From NCBI GenBank assembly GCA_030526405.1, contig JAUNCZ010000001.1, positions 62,001 to 126,000 of the forward strand: DNA of 64,000 nucleotides, written 5' to 3'. Position 1 is the stretch's first letter, and each line of letters starts with the position of its first letter. A program made the position numbers and the translations under genes. The notes beneath the pieces are model-generated. The model ran no database searches, had not been told where the DNA came from, and saw only the letters and a program-made list of their open reading frames with translations. Below are positions 1 through 7,912 of this stretch, in pieces. This DNA is from Lachnospiraceae bacterium. Its GTDB lineage: Bacteria; Bacillota; Clostridia; Lachnospirales; Lachnospiraceae.

Positions 1-1052
1 CCACCTCTGCCAATGTAAAGCATTATGCAACGATTGTAAGTGAGAAGGCCATTCTCCGCAGACTGATCCGGCTGACGGAGGAGATTTCCAACAACTGCTA
101 TCTGAACAAGGATCCGGTGGAAACCATTCTGGAGGAATCGGAAAAGAAGCTCTTCCGTCTGTTTCAGACAAGGGACAGTGGAGATATGACCCCGATTCGT
201 CAGGTTGTTATGGATGCGCTGGAGGGGATTGAACGTGCATCAAAAACAAGGGGAACCGTAACCGGTCTCTCCACCGGCTTCACCGATCTGGATTATAAAA
301 CATCCGGACTTCAGAAATCGGATCTGATCCTGGTGGCAGCCAGACCTTCCATGGGAAAAACCGCGCTGGTTCTGAATATGGCAGAGCATATGGCCTTTCG
401 TCAGCATAAATCCGTTGCTATTTTCAGTCTTGAGATGTCAAAGGTGCAGCTGATGAACCGACTGTTTGCCATGGAATCCAGGGTGAATTCTCAGAATCTC
501 CGAACCGGTAACCTGAAGGATGATGAGTGGAGCAGTCTGATCGAGACGGCGGGAGCCATCGGTGATTCAAAGCTGATCATTGATGATACCCCTGGAATCT
601 CCATTCGTGAGCTGCGTTCCAAGTGCCGCAAGTACAAGCTGGAGCACGGGCTTGACATTATTATGATCGATTATCTTCAGCTTATGTCAGGAGGCGGCAA
701 GGGAAATGAATCCAGACAGCAGGAGATTTCGGAAATCTCCCGTTCTCTGAAAGCAATTGCAAGGGAGCTGGATGTACCGGTTCTGGCTCTTTCTCAGCTG
801 AGTCGAGCGGTGGAGAGTCGTACCGATCATCGACCAATGCTGTCGGATCTTCGAGAGTCCGGAGCCATCGAGCAGGATGCGGATGTGGTAATGTTTATCT
901 ACAGGGATGATTATTACAATCATGATTCAGAGATGAAGGGTGTGGCTGAGATTATCATCGCCAAACAGAGAAACGGCCCCATCGGAACGGTAAATCTGGT
1001 ATGGTTGCCTGATTATACCAAGTTTATGAACCTGGAACAGGAGAGAAGATAA
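1..1052 (+). CDS. dnaB: Replicative DNA helicase DnaB, 3' part
   Basis: The reading frame is open from base 3 and belongs to a gene whose start lies outside the window. DnaB is the hexameric ATP-driven helicase that unwinds the replication fork. The visible part covers the end of the N-terminal domain, the linker helix and the whole RecA-like ATPase domain. Walker A (ARPSMGKTA) is at about bases 339-365 and Walker B (IIMIDYLQLM) at about 658-690; the RESGAIEQDADVV segment near 850-890 is also typical. The C-terminal end is normal for the family. Transcription converges on the minus-strand ferredoxin gene. Only the truncation by the window edge is unusual. Confidence 0.97.
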   Translation, partial: TSANVKHYATIVSEKAILRRLIRLTEEISNNCYLNKDPVETILEESEKKLFRLFQTRDSGDMTPIRQVVMDALEGIERASKTRGTVTGLSTGFTDLDYKTSGLQKSDLILVAARPSMGKTALVLNMAEHMAFRQHKSVAIFSLEMSKVQLMNRLFAMESRVNSQNLRTGNLKDDEWSSLIETAGAIGDSKLIIDDTPGISIRELRSKCRKYKLEHGLDIIMIDYLQLMSGGGKGNESRQQEISEISRSLKAIARELDVPVLALSQLSRAVESRTDHRPMLSDLRESGAIEQDADVVMFIYRDDYYNHDSEMKGVAEIIIAKQRNGPIGTVNLVWLPDYTKFMNLEQERR

Positions 1053-1058
1053 AAGAAA

Positions 1059-1084
1059 AGAGACTGATGAAAACATCAGTCTCT
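1059..1084 (-). terminator. Rho-independent terminator of the ferredoxin gene
   Basis: The 11-base arms AGAGACTGATG and CATCAGTCTCT enclose a four-base loop. On the minus strand the stem is followed by a T-rich run (TTTCTTTTA), so it terminates the ferredoxin transcript. On the plus strand no T run follows, so it is a poor terminator for dnaB. Confidence 0.75.
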
Positions 1085-1116
1085 CAACTAAACAGATTCT
1101 GTTTAAATTCGGAAGA

Positions 1117-1287
1117 TCAACCCTCAGAGATTGCTCCTACTGGACAAGCGTCTGCACATGTTCCGCAGTCAACGCAAGCGTCAGCCTCGATAACGTACTG
1201 TCCATCACCATCTTTGATAGCCTCGTTTGGGCACTCGCCTGCACAAGTTCCGCAAGATACACAATCGCTAGAAATTACGTATGCCAT
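1117..1287 (-). CDS. 2[4Fe-4S] ferredoxin
   Basis: A 56-residue protein on the minus strand. It starts at the ATG complementary to 1285-1287 behind AAGGAGGAAACTGAA and stops at 1117-1119. Two clostridial-type cluster motifs are visible: CVSCGTCAGECP in the N-terminal half and CVDCGTCADACP in the C-terminal half, giving eight cysteine ligands. The length (about 55) and the absence of any other domain match the small dicluster ferredoxins that carry low-potential electrons between oxidoreductases in anaerobes. It is monocistronic with its own promoter and terminator, so its partner enzymes cannot be deduced from neighbours. It has no transmembrane segment or signal peptide. Confidence 0.95.
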   Translation of the reverse strand: MAYVISSDCVSCGTCAGECPNEAIKDGDGQYVIEADACVDCGTCADACPVGAISEG

Positions 1288-1345
1288 TTCAGTTTCCTCC
1301 TTATAAATTTTCCATCAATATACGCTTCATTTGAAGCTTATATTC

Positions 1346-1374
1346 ATTCTATAATACCTTTTATTGAAATACAA
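1346..1374 (-). promoter_or_regulatory. Candidate promoter of the ferredoxin gene
   Basis: On the minus strand TTGTAT (1369-1374) and TAGAAT (1346-1351) are 17 bases apart. Just downstream, at 1324-1337, lies a perfect palindrome GCTTCA-TT-TGAAGC, which could be an operator or a small 5' hairpin in the mRNA. Confidence 0.5.
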
Positions 1375-1406
1375 GTATAATTTTTCATACATGGTTTTCA
1401 GTGGGC

Positions 1407-1435
1407 TTGCAGGAATGTACAAATGGGTTTATAAT
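1407..1435 (+). promoter_or_regulatory. Promoter of the DUF1858 gene
   Basis: TTGCAG (1407-1412) and a perfect TATAAT (1430-1435) are separated by 17 bases, 32 bases before the start codon of the DUF1858 gene and with a strong AAAGGAGGAACG ribosome site in between. Confidence 0.75.
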
Positions 1436-1467
1436 GGTTCCACAAAAAAATAAAGGAGGAACGTCCG

Positions 1468-1671
1468 ATGGCAACAATTACAAAAAGCATGACAATCGGC
1501 GAGCTGCTTGAGATGGATCGCAATATTGCAGGAATCCTTATGAGAGCAGGAATGCATTGCATTGGATGCCCATCTGCACAGGGTGAGTCTCTGGAAGAGG
1601 CGGCAATGGTTCATGGAATGAACGCTGATCTTCTGGAAGCACAGATCAATGATTATCTTGCAACAAAATAA
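1468..1671 (+). CDS. DUF1858 domain protein
   Basis: A 67-residue soluble protein formed entirely by a DUF1858 domain. The hallmark is a CxxC pair (HCIGCP, residues 30-35) after an N-terminal helix containing IGELLEMD. Family members of this size are common in Clostridia; the domain also occurs attached to hybrid-cluster and disulfide-reductase-like proteins and resembles the N-terminal domain of ScdA/RIC iron-sulfur repair proteins, so a redox or metal role is likely but unproved. It has its own promoter, a strong ribosome site and its own terminator, and is divergent from the ferredoxin gene, sharing a 180-base control region with it. That arrangement supports a link to iron-sulfur or redox physiology. 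Confidence 0.85.
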   Translation: MATITKSMTIGELLEMDRNIAGILMRAGMHCIGCPSAQGESLEEAAMVHGMNADLLEAQINDYLATK

Positions 1672-1700
1672 TCAGTCTGTAACCTACAGAAGCAATAAAG

Positions 1701-1729
1701 AGAGTGTAAGAAATTATGCTCTTTTTTTT
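1701..1729 (+). terminator. Terminator of the DUF1858 gene
   Basis: AGAGTGTAA (1701-1709) pairs with TTATGCTCT (1714-1722) across a GAAA loop, with two G-T wobbles, followed by eight T residues. Confidence 0.85.
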
Positions 1730-1748
1730 GTTTGGCAAGAAACAGAAC

Positions 1749-1777
1749 TTGCATATTTGGAATGGAAAAGGTATAAT
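1749..1777 (+). promoter_or_regulatory. Promoter of the first signal-peptidase-like gene
   Basis: TTGCAT (1749-1754), 17 bases, TATAAT (1772-1777). The start codon at 1816 follows a weak AAGGGGAAAC ribosome site. Confidence 0.7.
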
Positions 1778-1815
1778 TTAGCGTAGGGTTTGTTTAAGTT
1801 TACAAGGGGAAACAT

Positions 1816-2964
1816 ATGGCTAGATTGTTTAAGTTTATTTTTCGTGTCCTGCTACTTGCATATATTGCAGTAGTGCTGGCACTGGTGGTACCACCGCTGA
1901 TAGGATATACAACGGCAACTGTACAGGAGACTACAGAAGGAAATCAGCAGATTGGAACGGTTGCCTATGCAAAACGGATTCCACTGCAGGAACTGAATGT
2001 GGGGGAGAAGATCCTTGTTACAGGAAATAACAGTGTGAATGTTTATACAGTGCAGTTCGTAGATACAGAGAGAGCTGTTGTAACTGTTGCTGATACGGTG
2101 AATCAGGAGATTCCTGTTCATACCTATGTATACAGAATGCTCCTTGCTGTTCCGTTTATCGGATATGTGATCATTGCTCTTCAGTCCATGGAGGGAGTGA
2201 TCGTGCTTGCGATGATCGCGGTGCTTCTGATTCTGCTCTGCATCCTGACAGGAATCTGGAGTGCAAAGGTTAAAGAGAAGAAACGCAGAAAAAAAGAGCA
2301 GGAGAAGGAACAGGCGGAAGCGGACAGACTTGCCGCTGAGCAGGCTCAGCGTGAGGCAGAGGAGAGACAGAACAATACATACGATCCTGTGCAGAACGCC
2401 AGAGCAGAGGCCTACTTTGCAGCGCGCCGTGCAGAACAGAGTCTGGCGGCTGCCTATGATGATGAGTATGAAGAGTTTCCTCCGAAAGAGGAACAGAATG
2501 TTCAGAAAGCATATGAGGCTGAGGTGAAAGCTCCGGTCTCCGAACCTCAGTTTTTTGATGAGGAGGAGGATAATGAGGATGCAGATTCCTGGCTCCATGA
2601 TGATGTGGACGATGAGGACCTGTATAACAGTCTGAATAACAGAGAGGCTACAGAGTCTCTGATGGCAACGGCTCGTCTCTTTGCTATCAATCGTGCGGCA
2701 CAGCTGAAGGAGCAGATGGCTGATCCGGAGAAGGAAGCGGATCTTGATAAGACAAAGGTTGTTTCCGGGGATCTGGCAGCAGCCATGGGAGTGCAGCAGA
2801 GAAGTTTCGCAGAAGAGACTGCTTCAACAGGGGCACAGGCAGTAAAAAATCCTGTGAAAGAGCTTTCTGTTGATAAGGTCATCAATCTGAAGGAACTGAA
2901 AGAGATGAATGCGGATACACAGCAGATTGTGCTGACCATTAATTTAAAAGTGATTTCTGAATAA
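1816..2964 (+). CDS. Membrane protein with degenerate SipW-like signal peptidase domain, paralog A
   Basis: A 382-residue membrane protein of unknown function. Residues 5-29 form an N-terminal membrane anchor, about 30-105 an extracytoplasmic beta-rich domain, about 108-150 a second hydrophobic block, and 150-382 a charged cytoplasmic tail rich in Lys/Arg/Glu and then Asp/Glu. The first 150 residues follow the plan of the ER/SipW branch of signal peptidase I: anchor, 'G-V-Y-K' strand, 'LNVGEKILVT' where peptidases have 'LKVGDIITF', and 'VPFIGYVIIALQSMEG' where they have 'IPYLGYxxxFLQxPxG'. The SGSM serine motif is replaced by TTEGNQQIG and the THRI histidine by VYTVQF, so proteolysis is not expected. 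The gene at 3991 is a clear paralog. The family assignment is my inference from pattern, not a search. Confidence 0.65.
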   Translation: MARLFKFIFRVLLLAYIAVVLALVVPPLIGYTTATVQETTEGNQQIGTVAYAKRIPLQELNVGEKILVTGNNSVNVYTVQFVDTERAVVTVADTVNQEIPVHTYVYRMLLAVPFIGYVIIALQSMEGVIVLAMIAVLLILLCILTGIWSAKVKEKKRRKKEQEKEQAEADRLAAEQAQREAEERQNNTYDPVQNARAEAYFAARRAEQSLAAAYDDEYEEFPPKEEQNVQKAYEAEVKAPVSEPQFFDEEEDNEDADSWLHDDVDDEDLYNSLNNREATESLMATARLFAINRAAQLKEQMADPEKEADLDKTKVVSGDLAAAMGVQQRSFAEETASTGAQAVKNPVKELSVDKVINLKELKEMNADTQQIVLTINLKVISE

Positions 2965-2982
2965 CAGAGAAAAAAGATACGG

Positions 2983-3022
2983 AAAAGTGGCTGTCGCAGC
3001 GATTGTTGCGACAGCCACTTTT
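2983..3022. terminator. Bidirectional terminator between convergent genes
   Basis: A perfect 16-base stem, AAAAGTGGCTGTCGCA against its complement at 3007-3022, with A residues on one side and T residues on the other. It can end transcripts from both the plus-strand gene at 1816 and the minus-strand acetyltransferase. Its TGTCGCA/TGCGACA core recurs in the terminator at 23464. Confidence 0.9.
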
Positions 3023-3036
3023 GGCTTGAATCGATT

Positions 3037-3798
3037 TTATTTGTGCAGGGGCAGGACCCGGAACCAGTAGGTGTACAGATAACGGAACCCCAGGGAGTGG
3101 TACAGGCCGATGGCCGGTCTGTTGTCTGATACCACCTGAAGATAGGCCTTGGTGGCCCCCTGTTCTCTGCCAGCATTCAGAAGGGTGGCGCACAGGGTGC
3201 TGGCAGCGTGCTGTCTCCGAAAATCGGGGTGTACATGGATGGCATAGATGCCGATGTAATCACGGTCCAGAATCCCCAGGCCTGTGGCTGCGATTTTTCC
3301 ATTGATGGTAATGGAAGCGCAGAGGGTGCGCTTGGGGATTGCATTATACATGGAAGGAACCACGGTCCGATGCATGATATTGGTGGTGTTTTTCAGGGTG
3401 AACAGCGCCTGGATCCAGCTGTCGGGAATGATATTGCTGATGTCCACTGTGAGCTGTCTGTTTTTTACCGGTACAGCTTCTGTCAGATCGGCGATCATAC
3501 AGTCTGTGGAGTGCTGGATCTCATAACCCCGTTTCCAGAGCTGATTATCAAATTCAGCAGGGATCAGAGGGGAAATCTTGAAGATGGAAGGGGTTCCCCA
3601 GCCCTTGTATACCTGTTCGCAGTAGCTGATTTTTTCCTCTGTGGGAATGGTGGAGGGCCCCATCTGCTCTACACAGTTGGTACGATGGGTGTAAAAATAA
3701 GAAAAGCGCAGCAGCCATCCATCATAAAACTGAATCTGATGGGAGGGCCATGCGTTAAGGGACAGATCCTCAATTGTTTTGATCAGGTGTTTGTCCAT
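3037..3798 (-). CDS. GNAT family N-acetyltransferase
   Basis: A 253-residue soluble protein, start ATG at 3798 behind CAAAGGAGACTGCC. The C-terminal third carries the GNAT core: the strand IGIYAIHVHP followed by the acetyl-CoA loop DFRRQHAAS (about residues 185-195), and the final NRPAIGLYHSLGFRY motif. In the usual R-x-x-G-x-G/A loop the first glycine position is His here, as seen in some relatives. The N-terminal 130 residues include a Trp-rich region (WPSHQIQFYDGWLLRF) shared with uncharacterised two-domain GNAT proteins. The substrate is unknown. It is transcribed against both neighbouring signal-peptidase-like genes from its own promoter, so the position between the two paralogs may be chance insertion. 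Confidence 0.85.
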   Translation of the reverse strand: MDKHLIKTIEDLSLNAWPSHQIQFYDGWLLRFSYFYTHRTNCVEQMGPSTIPTEEKISYCEQVYKGWGTPSIFKISPLIPAEFDNQLWKRGYEIQHSTDCMIADLTEAVPVKNRQLTVDISNIIPDSWIQALFTLKNTTNIMHRTVVPSMYNAIPKRTLCASITINGKIAATGLGILDRDYIGIYAIHVHPDFRRQHAASTLCATLLNAGREQGATKAYLQVVSDNRPAIGLYHSLGFRYLYTYWFRVLPLHK

Positions 3799-3861
3799 GG
3801 CAGTCTCCTTTGATTTGCTCAGAAATACTGGCTGTTTTGGGTATCAGAATTTCCTGACTAC

Positions 3862-3890
3862 AGTATAATGATATAAGGTAAAAAAATCAA
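3862..3890 (-). promoter_or_regulatory. Promoter of the GNAT gene
   Basis: On the minus strand TTGATT (3885-3890) and TATACT (3862-3867) are 17 bases apart. Confidence 0.7.
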
Positions 3891-3920
3891 ATTGTTTGAG
3901 GCTGTACAGGGACAGCTTGC

Positions 3921-3949
3921 TTGCAAATGCAGGGGAGTTGGGGTATAAT
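3921..3949 (+). promoter_or_regulatory. Promoter of the second signal-peptidase-like gene
   Basis: TTGCAA (3921-3926), 17 bases, TATAAT (3944-3949), with the start codon 42 bases downstream behind ATAGGAGATGATAGA. It resembles the promoter of the first paralog, which has TTGCAT and TATAAT. Confidence 0.75.
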
Positions 3950-3990
3950 TAACCTGATATTCTGGAAATATTTATAGGAGATGATAGAAG

Positions 3991-5193
3991 ATGGCTAAAT
4001 TTTTGAGAGTAATATCCAACCTCTTGTTAATATGTTATATTGCCGCTGCCCTTGCGTTGTTTGTTCCTCCGCTGGTGGGTGTGGTTACTACAGTAACGCT
4101 GGAGGGTACAGCGGGGAATCAGGAACTTGGTTCTGTGAATTATGCCTGGAGAACTCCTCTGAGGACCATTGAGGCAGGGGATGAGATTCTGGTGACGGAA
4201 CCGGATTCTGTTATGGTATACACAGTTGCATCCGTTGACACAGAGCAGTCTGTTGTGACTGCAGCGGATCCGGAGGCGTCTCAGATTGCTGTGAGATCCT
4301 ACGTGTATAAACTGATGCTCACGGTTCCTTATCTGGGTTATATTGCCATTGCCATGCAGACCATGGAGGGCATGATTGTCCTTGCGGCAACAGCAGCTGT
4401 GCTTCTTCTGCTTTGTATCTTCACTGCTATCTGGTGCAGAAAGAGAAAGATCAAACGCATGAAGGAGGATGAAGAGGATCTTCTGGATGAGGAGGACAAC
4501 GAGTTCTTCCAGAATCTTGCAGCACAGAAGCGTGAGGCAGATGCCCGGGCAGAGGCGGCATTCAGAGCCCGCCGCGATGCTGGAGATACAGGAAAAGCTG
4601 AGAATGCTCAGCCGGCGCTGGATGAGGAATACGAGGAGCTTCCGGCAGCCGGTGATACAGAACTTAAAACAGATCTACAGGAGGCATTTGATGAGGAGGA
4701 TGCAGACTCCGATGTGGAGCTGTCTGGAATTTCATCTGCCCTTGAGGAGGTTCTTGAGGAGACAGAGACTGCAGAGGATTCTGAGACAGAGACCATGGAG
4801 GAGCAGGAAGCTTCTGAGGTGAAAGAAGAGACTGCTCTGTCAGAAGAGAAGGCGGAAGCTGATCCTGCTGATGGCGGCCTGGAGATCGAGGAATCTGAAG
4901 ATGAATCGGAGCTGGAGCGCGTTGTGGGAACGGGTAATATCCCTGGAGTGCAGGCGGCTCTTGAGGCGGCACTGAATACACAGCAGATTCAGCGCCATGT
5001 GAGAAGAAACAATATTGTCCGTGAGCCGGAGGTTGAGCAGGAGGAACTTCCACCGGAGGAGATTGAGCTGGCTATGCCGGTCTATACTGTAGATGAATAT
5101 CTTCAGAAGGCCTATGCAGCAGGTCAGGATCCGGTGGTGGTCAAGGATGAGCTTACAGGAGTAACTTATATCGATTATTCAGAGTGTATCTGA
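3991..5193 (+). CDS. Membrane protein with degenerate SipW-like signal peptidase domain, paralog B
   Basis: A 400-residue paralog of the product of 1816-2964; the first 150 residues match closely (both share YIAxxLALxVPPL, GNQ-L/I-G, EILVT, VYTV--VDTE, VTAAD, GYxxIAxQxMEGxIVLA). The organisation is N-terminal anchor (5-29), short outer beta domain, second membrane block (108-150) and a 250-residue cytoplasmic tail. The tail is strongly acidic (runs of EE, ED, DEED) and differs from that of paralog A. The peptidase serine position is occupied by EGTAGNQ and the histidine position by VYTV, so a non-catalytic scaffold or sensor is more likely than a protease. It stands alone with its own promoter; no clear terminator follows before the ribosomal leader region. 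Confidence 0.65.
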   Translation: MAKFLRVISNLLLICYIAAALALFVPPLVGVVTTVTLEGTAGNQELGSVNYAWRTPLRTIEAGDEILVTEPDSVMVYTVASVDTEQSVVTAADPEASQIAVRSYVYKLMLTVPYLGYIAIAMQTMEGMIVLAATAAVLLLLCIFTAIWCRKRKIKRMKEDEEDLLDEEDNEFFQNLAAQKREADARAEAAFRARRDAGDTGKAENAQPALDEEYEELPAAGDTELKTDLQEAFDEEDADSDVELSGISSALEEVLEETETAEDSETETMEEQEASEVKEETALSEEKAEADPADGGLEIEESEDESELERVVGTGNIPGVQAALEAALNTQQIQRHVRRNNIVREPEVEQEELPPEEIELAMPVYTVDEYLQKAYAAGQDPVVVKDELTGVTYIDYSECI

Positions 5194-5531
5194 TGCAGGT
5201 AATCTGCATAGGAAATCATGGAAACAGGATAATCTGAGGTGTTTCTTCTATATATAATGGTAGAAACAGATACAGAAGAGATTTGAGGAGGGGCAGAGAT
5301 GTCTCTCCTTTTTCTGTGCAGGGGCAACGAACAGGGGCAACGAATCAAAGTCCGGCAGAAGAGAGGGTGTATTAAAAACAGTACTTTACGAATGGGCACT
5401 ACAGGTACTATAATGAAGCTTGCAGACCTGTTCGTAAAGGTCTTGGCTGCTCCTTGTGATAATGCACAAAAAAGGTGGGAGAGGGTATGGTATTTTTTAA
5501 AATCCACGGATGAAAAAAATAGAAAAAACCC
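5194..5531. other. Intergenic region with repeats and inverted repeat
   Basis: There is no convincing gene here. The region holds a tandem direct repeat of CAGGGGCAACGAA at 5319-5331 and 5332-5344, followed by ATCAAAGTCCG, which echoes an element at 57193. At 5384-5439 a nested inverted repeat occurs: CTTTACGAA (5384-5392) with TTCGTAAAG (5431-5439), and inside it ACAGGT with ACCTGT. A TATAAT (5409-5414) lies between the arms. These may be control sites or remnants of an older gene boundary. Confidence 0.5.
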
Positions 5532-5560
5532 TTGATTTTTCATCATAAAGAGCATATAAT
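5532..5560 (+). promoter_or_regulatory. Main promoter of the S10-spc ribosomal operon
   Basis: TTGATT (5532-5537) and a perfect TATAAT (5555-5560) are 17 bases apart, with an AT-rich upstream stretch. Transcription would start near 5567 and give a leader of about 220 nucleotides before rpsJ. Confidence 0.8.
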
Positions 5561-5566
5561 AACCAC

Positions 5567-5786
5567 TGTTGTGACATGATAGCAATGAAACGTGAGGTTG
5601 CTGCAGACGATGCAGGTTTTCCGTGGAGCGAATGTCAAGTTTAAAAACTGGCGACAAGTCACTGTACCCAATTAAAAATGACCGTCAAAGAGACGGGGCC
5701 CGAGCGGAATTCACGACACGCCCGGGGATGTGTACAGTCACCACTTGTCGTACTATTAAAAGTGCGAATAGGAGGCGACTTTTTTT
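5567..5786 (+). promoter_or_regulatory. Structured mRNA leader of the S10 operon
   Basis: The leader folds on paper into a closed multi-branch structure. CGACAAG (5652-5658) pairs with CTTGTCG (5744-5750), and ACTGTAC (5661-5667) with GTACAGT (5732-5738). Inside lie the hairpin CCGTC/GACGG (5682-5696) and a second stem CCCG/CGGG (5699-5726). In Escherichia coli ribosomal protein L4, encoded third in this operon, represses through the S10 leader; a comparable autoregulatory RNA is likely here, but which protein binds is not shown by sequence. The rpsJ ribosome site AGGAGG lies downstream of the closing stem. Confidence 0.55.
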
Positions 5787-6104
5787 ATGGCAAATCAGGT
5801 AATGAGAATTACACTCAAAGCGTATGATCATCAGATTGTTGATGCATCCGCTGCAAAAATCATCGAGACAGTAAAAAGAAATGGAGCACAGGTAAGTGGA
5901 CCGGTTCCTCTTCCAACAAAGAAAGAGGTTGTAACAATTCTGAGAGCGGTTCACAAATATAAAGATAGCCGTGAGCAGTTCGAGCAGAGAACCCACAAAA
6001 GACTGATCGACATCATCGCTCCAACTCAGAAGACTGTAGATGCGCTGTCCAGACTGGAGATGCCAGCTGGTGTTCACATCGACATCAAGATGAAAACAAA
6101 ATAA
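5787..6104 (+). CDS. rpsJ: 30S ribosomal protein S10
   Basis: 105 residues, the full family length. S10 sits in the 30S head and also partners NusB in antitermination; nusB is in this window at 47318. The segment [28 protein letters not shown] and the HKRLIDI-P motif near residue 70 are characteristic. First gene of the S10-spc operon, with AGGAGGCG ahead of the ATG. The 133-base gap to rplC is unusually long and structured. Confidence 0.98.
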   Translation: MANQVMRITLKAYDHQIVDASAAKIIETVKRNGAQVSGPVPLPTKKEVVTILRAVHKYKDSREQFEQRTHKRLIDIIAPTQKTVDALSRLEMPAGVHIDIKMKTK

Positions 6105-6237
6105 TTTAAGCCATAACATCAGTTAATTGATATAGAAGTAATCGCAAAGAACATATAAGCGCATTCCACTTATATCTGTTAACTAGAATGAGCTCCCGAA
6201 AGGGCGCTCCGCTGTAGAAAAACAGGAGGTACAAGCA
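6105..6237 (+). promoter_or_regulatory. Structured spacer between rpsJ and rplC
   Basis: Two hairpins are visible in this 133-base gap. ATATAAG (6153-6159) pairs with CTTATAT (6169-6175). GAGCTCCC (6190-6197) pairs with GGGCGCTC (6202-6209), with one mismatch, across a GAAA tetraloop, 20 bases before the rplC ribosome site. No T run follows, so these are more likely translation-control or processing structures than terminators. Confidence 0.4.
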
Positions 6238-6867
6238 ATGAAAAAAGCGATTTTGGCTACAAAAGTTGGAATGACACAGATTTTCAACGAAGACGGAGTA
6301 CTTACTCCAGTCACTGTACTGCAGGCTGGTCCTTGTGTAGTAACACAGGTAAAAACTGTTGAGAACGACGGTTACAGCGCAGTTCAGGTTGGATATGGTG
6401 ACATCAGAGAGAAACTGGTGAACAAACCAAGAAAAGGACAGTTTGACAAAGCTGGTGTTTCTTACAAGAGATTCCTGAAAGAGTTCAAACTGGAAGATGC
6501 AGAAAGCTATGAAGTAAAACAGGAAATCAAAGCTGATATCTTTGCAGCAGGCGACAAGATCGATGCTACAGCAATCAGCAAAGGTAAAGGTTTCCAGGGC
6601 GCGATCAAGAGACATGGCCAGTCCAGAGGACCTATGGCTCACGGCTCTAAATATCATCGTCACGCTGGTTCCAATGGTGCTTGTTCTGATCCTTCAAAAG
6701 TATTTAAAGGAAAAAGAATGCCAGGCCACATGGGAAATGTAAAAGTGACAATCCAGAATCTGGAAGTAGTTCGTGTTGATGCTGAGAACAACCTGTTACT
6801 GGTTAAAGGATCTGTACCGGGACCAAAGAAATCTCTGGTTACAATCAAAGAGACAGTAAAGGCCTAA
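6238..6867 (+). CDS. rplC: 50S ribosomal protein L3
   Basis: 209 residues, normal length. L3 binds 23S rRNA early in assembly and its loop reaches the peptidyl transferase centre. The start [20 protein letters not shown] and the loop segment [18 protein letters not shown] (about residues 125-142) are typical. It has its own good AGGAGG site and is 27 bases from rplD. Confidence 0.98.
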   Translation: MKKAILATKVGMTQIFNEDGVLTPVTVLQAGPCVVTQVKTVENDGYSAVQVGYGDIREKLVNKPRKGQFDKAGVSYKRFLKEFKLEDAESYEVKQEIKADIFAAGDKIDATAISKGKGFQGAIKRHGQSRGPMAHGSKYHRHAGSNGACSDPSKVFKGKRMPGHMGNVKVTIQNLEVVRVDAENNLLLVKGSVPGPKKSLVTIKETVKA

Positions 6868-6894
6868 CTCGGGACTGGAAAGGAGGACCTACAG

Positions 6895-7515
6895 ATGGCA
6901 AACGTATCTGTTTATAATATGGAAGGCGCTCAGGTTGGTACAATCGAGCTTTCCGATGCCGTATTCGGTGTAGAAGTAAAAGAGAATCTGGTTCATCAGG
7001 CAGTTATCCAGCAGCTTGCTAATAACCGTCAGGGAACTCAGAAAGCAAAAACCCGCTCTGAGGTAAGCGGAGGCGGAAGAAAACCATGGAGACAGAAAGG
7101 AACCGGTCATGCAAGACAGGGATCTACAAGAGCTCCACAGTGGACTGGCGGCGGTGTTGTATTCGCTCCAGTACCAAGAGACTACTCCTTCAAAATGAAC
7201 AAAAAAGAGAAGAGAGCAGCTCTGAAATCCGTTCTGACAAGCAAAGTTCAGGAGAACAAATTCATCGTTCTTGACGAGCTGAAGCTGGCAGAGGTTAAAA
7301 CAAAAGAGATGAAAAAAGTTCTTGACAACCTCAAAGTTGACAACGCACTGGTTGTTATCGGTGCTGACAGCGAGAACGTAGTTCTTTCTGCTAGAAACAT
7401 TGAGGGAGTTGCAACTGCAGCAGTTAATACAATCAACGTATACGATCTGCTGAAATACAACACTGTAATTGCTACCAAGAGCAGCGTAGCTTCTATCGAG
7501 GAGGTATATGCATAA
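6895..7515 (+). CDS. rplD: 50S ribosomal protein L4
   Basis: 206 residues. L4 binds 23S rRNA and lines the exit tunnel through its extended loop, visible as [20 protein letters not shown] at about residues 44-63. In enterobacteria it is the repressor of its own operon; the structured leader at 5567 makes the same role plausible here. The stop codon overlaps the rplW start by one base (TAATG), giving translational coupling. Confidence 0.98.
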   Translation: MANVSVYNMEGAQVGTIELSDAVFGVEVKENLVHQAVIQQLANNRQGTQKAKTRSEVSGGGRKPWRQKGTGHARQGSTRAPQWTGGGVVFAPVPRDYSFKMNKKEKRAALKSVLTSKVQENKFIVLDELKLAEVKTKEMKKVLDNLKVDNALVVIGADSENVVLSARNIEGVATAAVNTINVYDLLKYNTVIATKSSVASIEEVYA

Positions 7516-7814
7516 TGGCAAACATTCAGTATTTTGACGTAATCCTGAAACCAGTTGTAACTGAGAAGAGCATGAACGCTATGGCTGAGAAAAAATATAC
7601 TTTCCTGGTTCATACAGATGCTAACAAAGCTCAGATCAAAGAGGCAGTTGAGAAAATGTTCGAGGGAACAAAAGTTAAAAGCGTAAACACCATGAACATG
7701 GACGGAAAAACAAAACGTCGTGGAATGGTTTTCGGAAAAACTGCTAAGACTAAAAAAGCAATCGTTGCTTTAACAGAGGACAGCAAAGATATCGAGATCT
7801 TCGAGGGACTTTAA
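7515..7814 (+). CDS. rplW: 50S ribosomal protein L23
   Basis: 99 residues. L23 lies at the tunnel exit and docks trigger factor and SRP. The [16 protein letters not shown] start and the [17 protein letters not shown] segment are conserved. It overlaps rplD by one base. A 98-base gap with a weak AGCGTG/CACG-CGCT hairpin separates it from rplB. Confidence 0.97.
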   Translation: MANIQYFDVILKPVVTEKSMNAMAEKKYTFLVHTDANKAQIKEAVEKMFEGTKVKSVNTMNMDGKTKRRGMVFGKTAKTKKAIVALTEDSKDIEIFEGL

Positions 7815-7912
7815 TTAGTACCAGGCTGTCGTAAGATATACGCAGTAAAGCGTGATAACAAACACGGACGCTGAACATGGAAAGCGTTCCGGAGATGAAA
7901 GGAGATACCGTA

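Noticed and set aside
1067..1306. Plus-strand frame of 79 codons
   Set aside because: It is antisense to the clear ferredoxin gene and starts in a terminator hairpin.
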